Assembly (NCBI GenBank): GCA_021163565.1
Contig: JAGGTT010000174.1
Location: 1 to 8,221 of the forward strand
Origin: Candidatus Tharpella sp.
Lineage (GTDB): Bacteria; Desulfobacterota; Anaeroferrophillalia; Anaeroferrophillales; Tharpellaceae
Direction: 5' to 3'
Length of the DNA: 8,221 nt
The notes beneath the pieces are model-generated. The model was not told where the DNA came from. It ran no database searches and saw only the letters and a list, made by a program, of their open reading frames with translations. Both the position numbers and the translations under genes were made by a program. Shown piece by piece: positions 5,886-8,221 of the stretch. Each line of letters opens with the position of its first letter. Position 1 is the stretch's first letter.

Positions 5886-7830
5886 TCCCAAAGAGCACCT
5901 TAAGGTGTATGCCGAGCGGGCCAAAGAGCGGGTTAAAGAGTTGAAAGAGTCGCCGATTCCGGTGATCTATGTCGGTTGTGCTACCTGTGGCCGGGCGGCT
6001 GGAGCGCTGGAGACGATTGCCGGATTTGAAGAGGTGCTTAAAGATAATGGGATTGAGGCGAGGATCGAAAAGGTTGGTTGTCTGGGTCACTGCTATGCCG
6101 AGCCTCTGGTGATAATCCAAAATCCCGGTTTTCCGTCGCTTCTCTACCAGAAAATCGGGGCTGGTGAGGCCGGAATTTTAGTCCGATCCTTTCTTAAAGA
6201 CGGCAGCGATCCCTGTTACGAATATATGATCGGGGCTCTTGAAGCCGATGAAAATTTCCCGACGCTGATGGATTATCCGCGTTATCTTTATGAAAATCGG
6301 GTGGTGATGGAGCATTGCGGTCTGATTGACCCGGATGAAATTGACCATTATCTGGCGGTTGGCGGTTATCTCTCTTTGGCTCAAGGGCTCGAAAAAGGCG
6401 GGGCCTGGGTGCTTGAAGAGGTTAAGTCCGCCAATCTGCGCGGGCGCGGCGGGGCCGGTTTCCCAGCTGGTCGCAAATGGGAGATTGCCCGCAAAGTTGA
6501 GAAAACGCCGAAAATGGTTATCTGTAATGGTGATGAGGGTGATCCCGGAGCCTACATGGATCGAACCCTGCTCGAAAGTAATCCGCACCAGGTGCTCGAA
6601 GGTCTGGCTCTGGCGGCGTTGGCAATTGGGGCCGAACGGGCCTTGCTCTATATTCGGGCCGAATATCCGCTGGCCGTTAAGATTATGAAACAAGCGATTG
6701 CTCAGGCTGAAAGTAAAAATATATTGGGCATGAATATCTTGGGGAGTGATTTCTCTCTGGAAGTTACAGTTTTTCAGGGTTCCGGGGCTTTTGTTTGTGG
6801 TGAAGAGACGGCTTTGATCGAATCGCTTAGTGGAAACCGGGGCATGCCCCAGCCCCGGCCGCCATATCCGGCGGTGGCTGGATTTGAGGGCCTGCCAACG
6901 GTGATTAATAATGTTAAAACCCTTTCCACAGTGCCCTCGATAATCCGCAATGGTCATCAATGGTTTCGTTCTATCGGTACTGAGGATAGTCCTGGAACCG
7001 CTATCTTTTCGGTGGTTGGTGAGGTTGAATATCCAGGGCTGGTTGAAGTTCCCATGGGGGTTACCCTGGAACATCTGGTGGTTGATGTTTGTGGCGGGAT
7101 TAAGGATGGTAAGGAGCTCAAAGCGGTGCAGATCGGCGGACCCTCCGGGGGTTGTCTGCCGGCGTCCTTGATGGAGACGGCGATCGATTTTGATTCTTTG
7201 AAATCGGTTGGCGCGATGATGGGTTCCGGCGGTCTGGTGGTGATGAACGAAAATACCTGCATGGTCGAAGTGGCGCGCTATTTTACCGATTTTACGCAAG
7301 GTGAATCGTGCGGCAAATGTACTTTCTGCCGCATTGGTACTCGTCACTTGCGTGACATCTTGCGGTCAATTACGATTGGCGAGGGCAAAATGGAGGAGTT
7401 GGTCGATCTTGAGGAGATCAGCGAGGCTGTGATCAAGGGTTCGCTCTGCAGCTTGGGTAAGACTGCGCCCAATCCGGTTTTGACAACCCTGCGCTTTTTT
7501 CGTGATGAGTATGTGGCCCATATCGAGGAGAAACGTTGTCCGGCTAAAATGTGTCGTCCTTTGATCGCTTTCTATATCGATCTTGAGCCGTGTGCTAGGG
7601 GCTGTGATGCCTGTGTCGCCTGTTGTCCGACCGACGCGATTTTTACGACCAGTAATCGTAAAAAAGCGATCGATCAGGAAAAATGTGTCAAGTGCGGTGA
7701 ATGTGTTTATGCTTGTCCTCCTGAATATGATGCCGTACGGCGGGTTTCTCCCCCGGGGATGATTCCCGATCAGGGTGTAGAACCGCTGTCGGAAACGGAA
7801 AAAGAAAAAGACAAGGAAGAGAGTAAATAA
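5866..7830 (+). CDS. nuoF: NuoF/HydB-like NAD(P)H-binding FMN flavoprotein with extra ferredoxin domains
   Basis: This 654-residue diaphorase subunit exchanges electrons between NAD(P)H and Fe-S clusters through FMN. Domains in order: thioredoxin-like [2Fe-2S] (about 30-110; C38-x2-C41, C72-x3-C76); FMN/NADH-binding core (about 180-360) with GRGGAGFPAGRKW (193-205), NGDEGDPGAYMDR (221-233) and CGEETALIESLSGNRG (311-326); an SLBB-like segment (about 375-430); the N3-type [4Fe-4S] site C482-x2-C485-x2-C488 plus C528; a CPAKMC motif (558-563); and a C-terminal 2[4Fe-4S] ferredoxin (about 572-622). The second ferredoxin motif is canonical (C607-x2-C610-x2-C613-x3-C617-P). The first is C576-x3-C580-x2-C583-x3-C587-P, one residue longer than usual, with an extra C586. 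This architecture is that of HydB/HndC of bifurcating hydrogenases and related complexes, longer than NuoF of complex I. The ATG has GGGAG (5851-5855) 10 nt upstream and overlaps nuoE by 20 nt. Confidence 0.95.
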   Translation: MKQPTGSPKEHLKVYAERAKERVKELKESPIPVIYVGCATCGRAAGALETIAGFEEVLKDNGIEARIEKVGCLGHCYAEPLVIIQNPGFPSLLYQKIGAGEAGILVRSFLKDGSDPCYEYMIGALEADENFPTLMDYPRYLYENRVVMEHCGLIDPDEIDHYLAVGGYLSLAQGLEKGGAWVLEEVKSANLRGRGGAGFPAGRKWEIARKVEKTPKMVICNGDEGDPGAYMDRTLLESNPHQVLEGLALAALAIGAERALLYIRAEYPLAVKIMKQAIAQAESKNILGMNILGSDFSLEVTVFQGSGAFVCGEETALIESLSGNRGMPQPRPPYPAVAGFEGLPTVINNVKTLSTVPSIIRNGHQWFRSIGTEDSPGTAIFSVVGEVEYPGLVEVPMGVTLEHLVVDVCGGIKDGKELKAVQIGGPSGGCLPASLMETAIDFDSLKSVGAMMGSGGLVVMNENTCMVEVARYFTDFTQGESCGKCTFCRIGTRHLRDILRSITIGEGKMEELVDLEEISEAVIKGSLCSLGKTAPNPVLTTLRFFRDEYVAHIEEKRCPAKMCRPLIAFYIDLEPCARGCDACVACCPTDAIFTTSNRKKAIDQEKCVKCGECVYACPPEYDAVRRVSPPGMIPDQGVEPLSETEKEKDKEESK

Positions 7831-8221
7831 TGAGTAAAAATTTGGTTACTATAACGGTTGATGAGAAAAAAATTACGGCCCCGGCCGGCTCTTATCTTTT
7901 GCCGGTCTGTCTCGAAAATGATATTTATATCCCTAACCTCTGTTTTATCGAAGGAATGGATGATCCCCCGGCTTCCTGTCGTCGCTGTCTCGTGGAGATC
8001 GAGGGCGAACCGGCTCCGGTGGCTTCCTGTCGGTGCCGGATTAGTGAGGGGATGGTAGTCAAAACCGATAGTGAGGAGATTCTTAAACTTCGTCAGATTG
8101 CCTTTCGTTTGTTGGTTTCGACTAATGACGGCCGCTGTAAATTTTGTATTGCCAATCATAGCTGTGACCTCCAGAAGATTGGCAAATTTCTCCATCAGCC
8201 GTTGCGTACCAAGCGCTTGCG
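7830..8221 (+). CDS. NuoG/HydA-type iron-sulfur subunit, 5' part (runs off the window)
   Basis: The first 130 codons are present with no stop before the window edge. Its ATG overlaps the preceding TAA (TAATG), and a GGAAGAGAG stretch lies upstream. Residues 1-80 form a plant-type [2Fe-2S] ferredoxin domain: IPNLC38, PASC50-RRC53-LVEIEG and C67, then EGMVVKTDSEE. This is the N-terminal signature of NuoG, HydA, HoxU and NAD-linked FdhA. Next is the segment for the His-Cys3 [4Fe-4S] site, with C103-x2-C106-x5-C112-x-L-Q, but the His expected before C103 is absent (the local sequence is VSTNDGRC). H110 lies between C106 and C112. The C38-C50 spacing of 11 residues is one longer than in typical relatives. 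The deciding part is missing: an H-cluster domain would make it an [FeFe]-hydrogenase, a molybdopterin domain a formate dehydrogenase, and an early stop a HoxU-like linker. Confidence 0.9.
   Translation, partial: MSKNLVTITVDEKKITAPAGSYLLPVCLENDIYIPNLCFIEGMDDPPASCRRCLVEIEGEPAPVASCRCRISEGMVVKTDSEEILKLRQIAFRLLVSTNDGRCKFCIANHSCDLQKIGKFLHQPLRTKRL

Noticed and set aside
5607..6120. Overlapping minus-strand open frames across the nuoE/nuoF junction
   Set aside because: Both lie opposite conserved cluster motifs of NuoE and NuoF and have low-complexity, unmatched translations.
6178..7347. Long minus-strand open frame (389 codons) opposite the NuoF gene
   Set aside because: It is antisense to a gene with unmistakable motifs throughout; the translation is rich in His, Arg, Asn and Thr with no domain pattern, as expected of a shadow frame.
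7770..8195. Minus-strand open frame over the third redox subunit
   Set aside because: The plus-strand frame here has a clear [2Fe-2S] ferredoxin domain and Cys motifs; the antisense frame has no recognisable features or ribosome binding site.

Overview
The window looks like a chromosomal stretch from an anaerobic, Gram-negative-type bacterium, most likely of the Desulfobacterota (former Deltaproteobacteria). That placement is an inference from the gene content: a NuoE/NuoF-type NADH-linked electron-transfer module with extra ferredoxin domains, Cys-rich cluster proteins and an XRE-cupin regulator. No rRNA or tRNA gene, CRISPR array, insertion sequence or integrase is visible.

Layout. Positions 3-389 (+) hold the C-terminal end of a DUF4143-type AAA ATPase, broken by an in-frame TAA. 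The minus strand then carries five genes, listed here in transcription order: an XRE-cupin regulator (4357-3713), a Cys-rich protein of unknown function (3641-2799), a FadM-like hotdog acyl-CoA thioesterase (2724-2329), a class II aldolase of the L-fuculose-phosphate aldolase type that overlaps or abuts the thioesterase gene (2320-1649), and a polytopic membrane protein of unknown function (1532-498). A 248-base divergent intergenic region (4358-4605) separates this set from a plus-strand operon.

The plus-strand operon starts with a second Cys-rich protein (4606-5295). It continues with a NuoE-like [2Fe-2S] subunit (5313-5885), a NuoF/HydB-like flavoprotein with an N-terminal thioredoxin-like [2Fe-2S] domain and a C-terminal two-[4Fe-4S] ferredoxin domain (5866-7830), and the 5' part of a NuoG/HydA-type iron-sulfur subunit (7830 to the window end). 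Spacings are very tight (17 nt, a 20-nt overlap, a 1-nt overlap), so the four genes are almost certainly co-transcribed. The E-F-G order with a long NuoF is typical of soluble NAD(P)-linked complexes such as HydABC/Hnd electron-bifurcating [FeFe]-hydrogenases or NAD-linked formate dehydrogenases. Which one applies cannot be decided, because the catalytic part of the third subunit lies beyond the window.

The least ordinary features are the two Cys-cluster proteins on either side of the XRE-cupin regulator, both with a C-x2-C/CC-type N-terminal cluster followed by a GCxL...C...C block reminiscent of the YkgJ class; a perfect 13-bp hairpin just upstream of the first of them; a TTGACA promoter carrying a CCGA-TGG-TCGG dyad in its spacer ahead of the redox operon; and loss of the expected His ligand in the third redox subunit. 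None of these amounts to a demonstrated new system.
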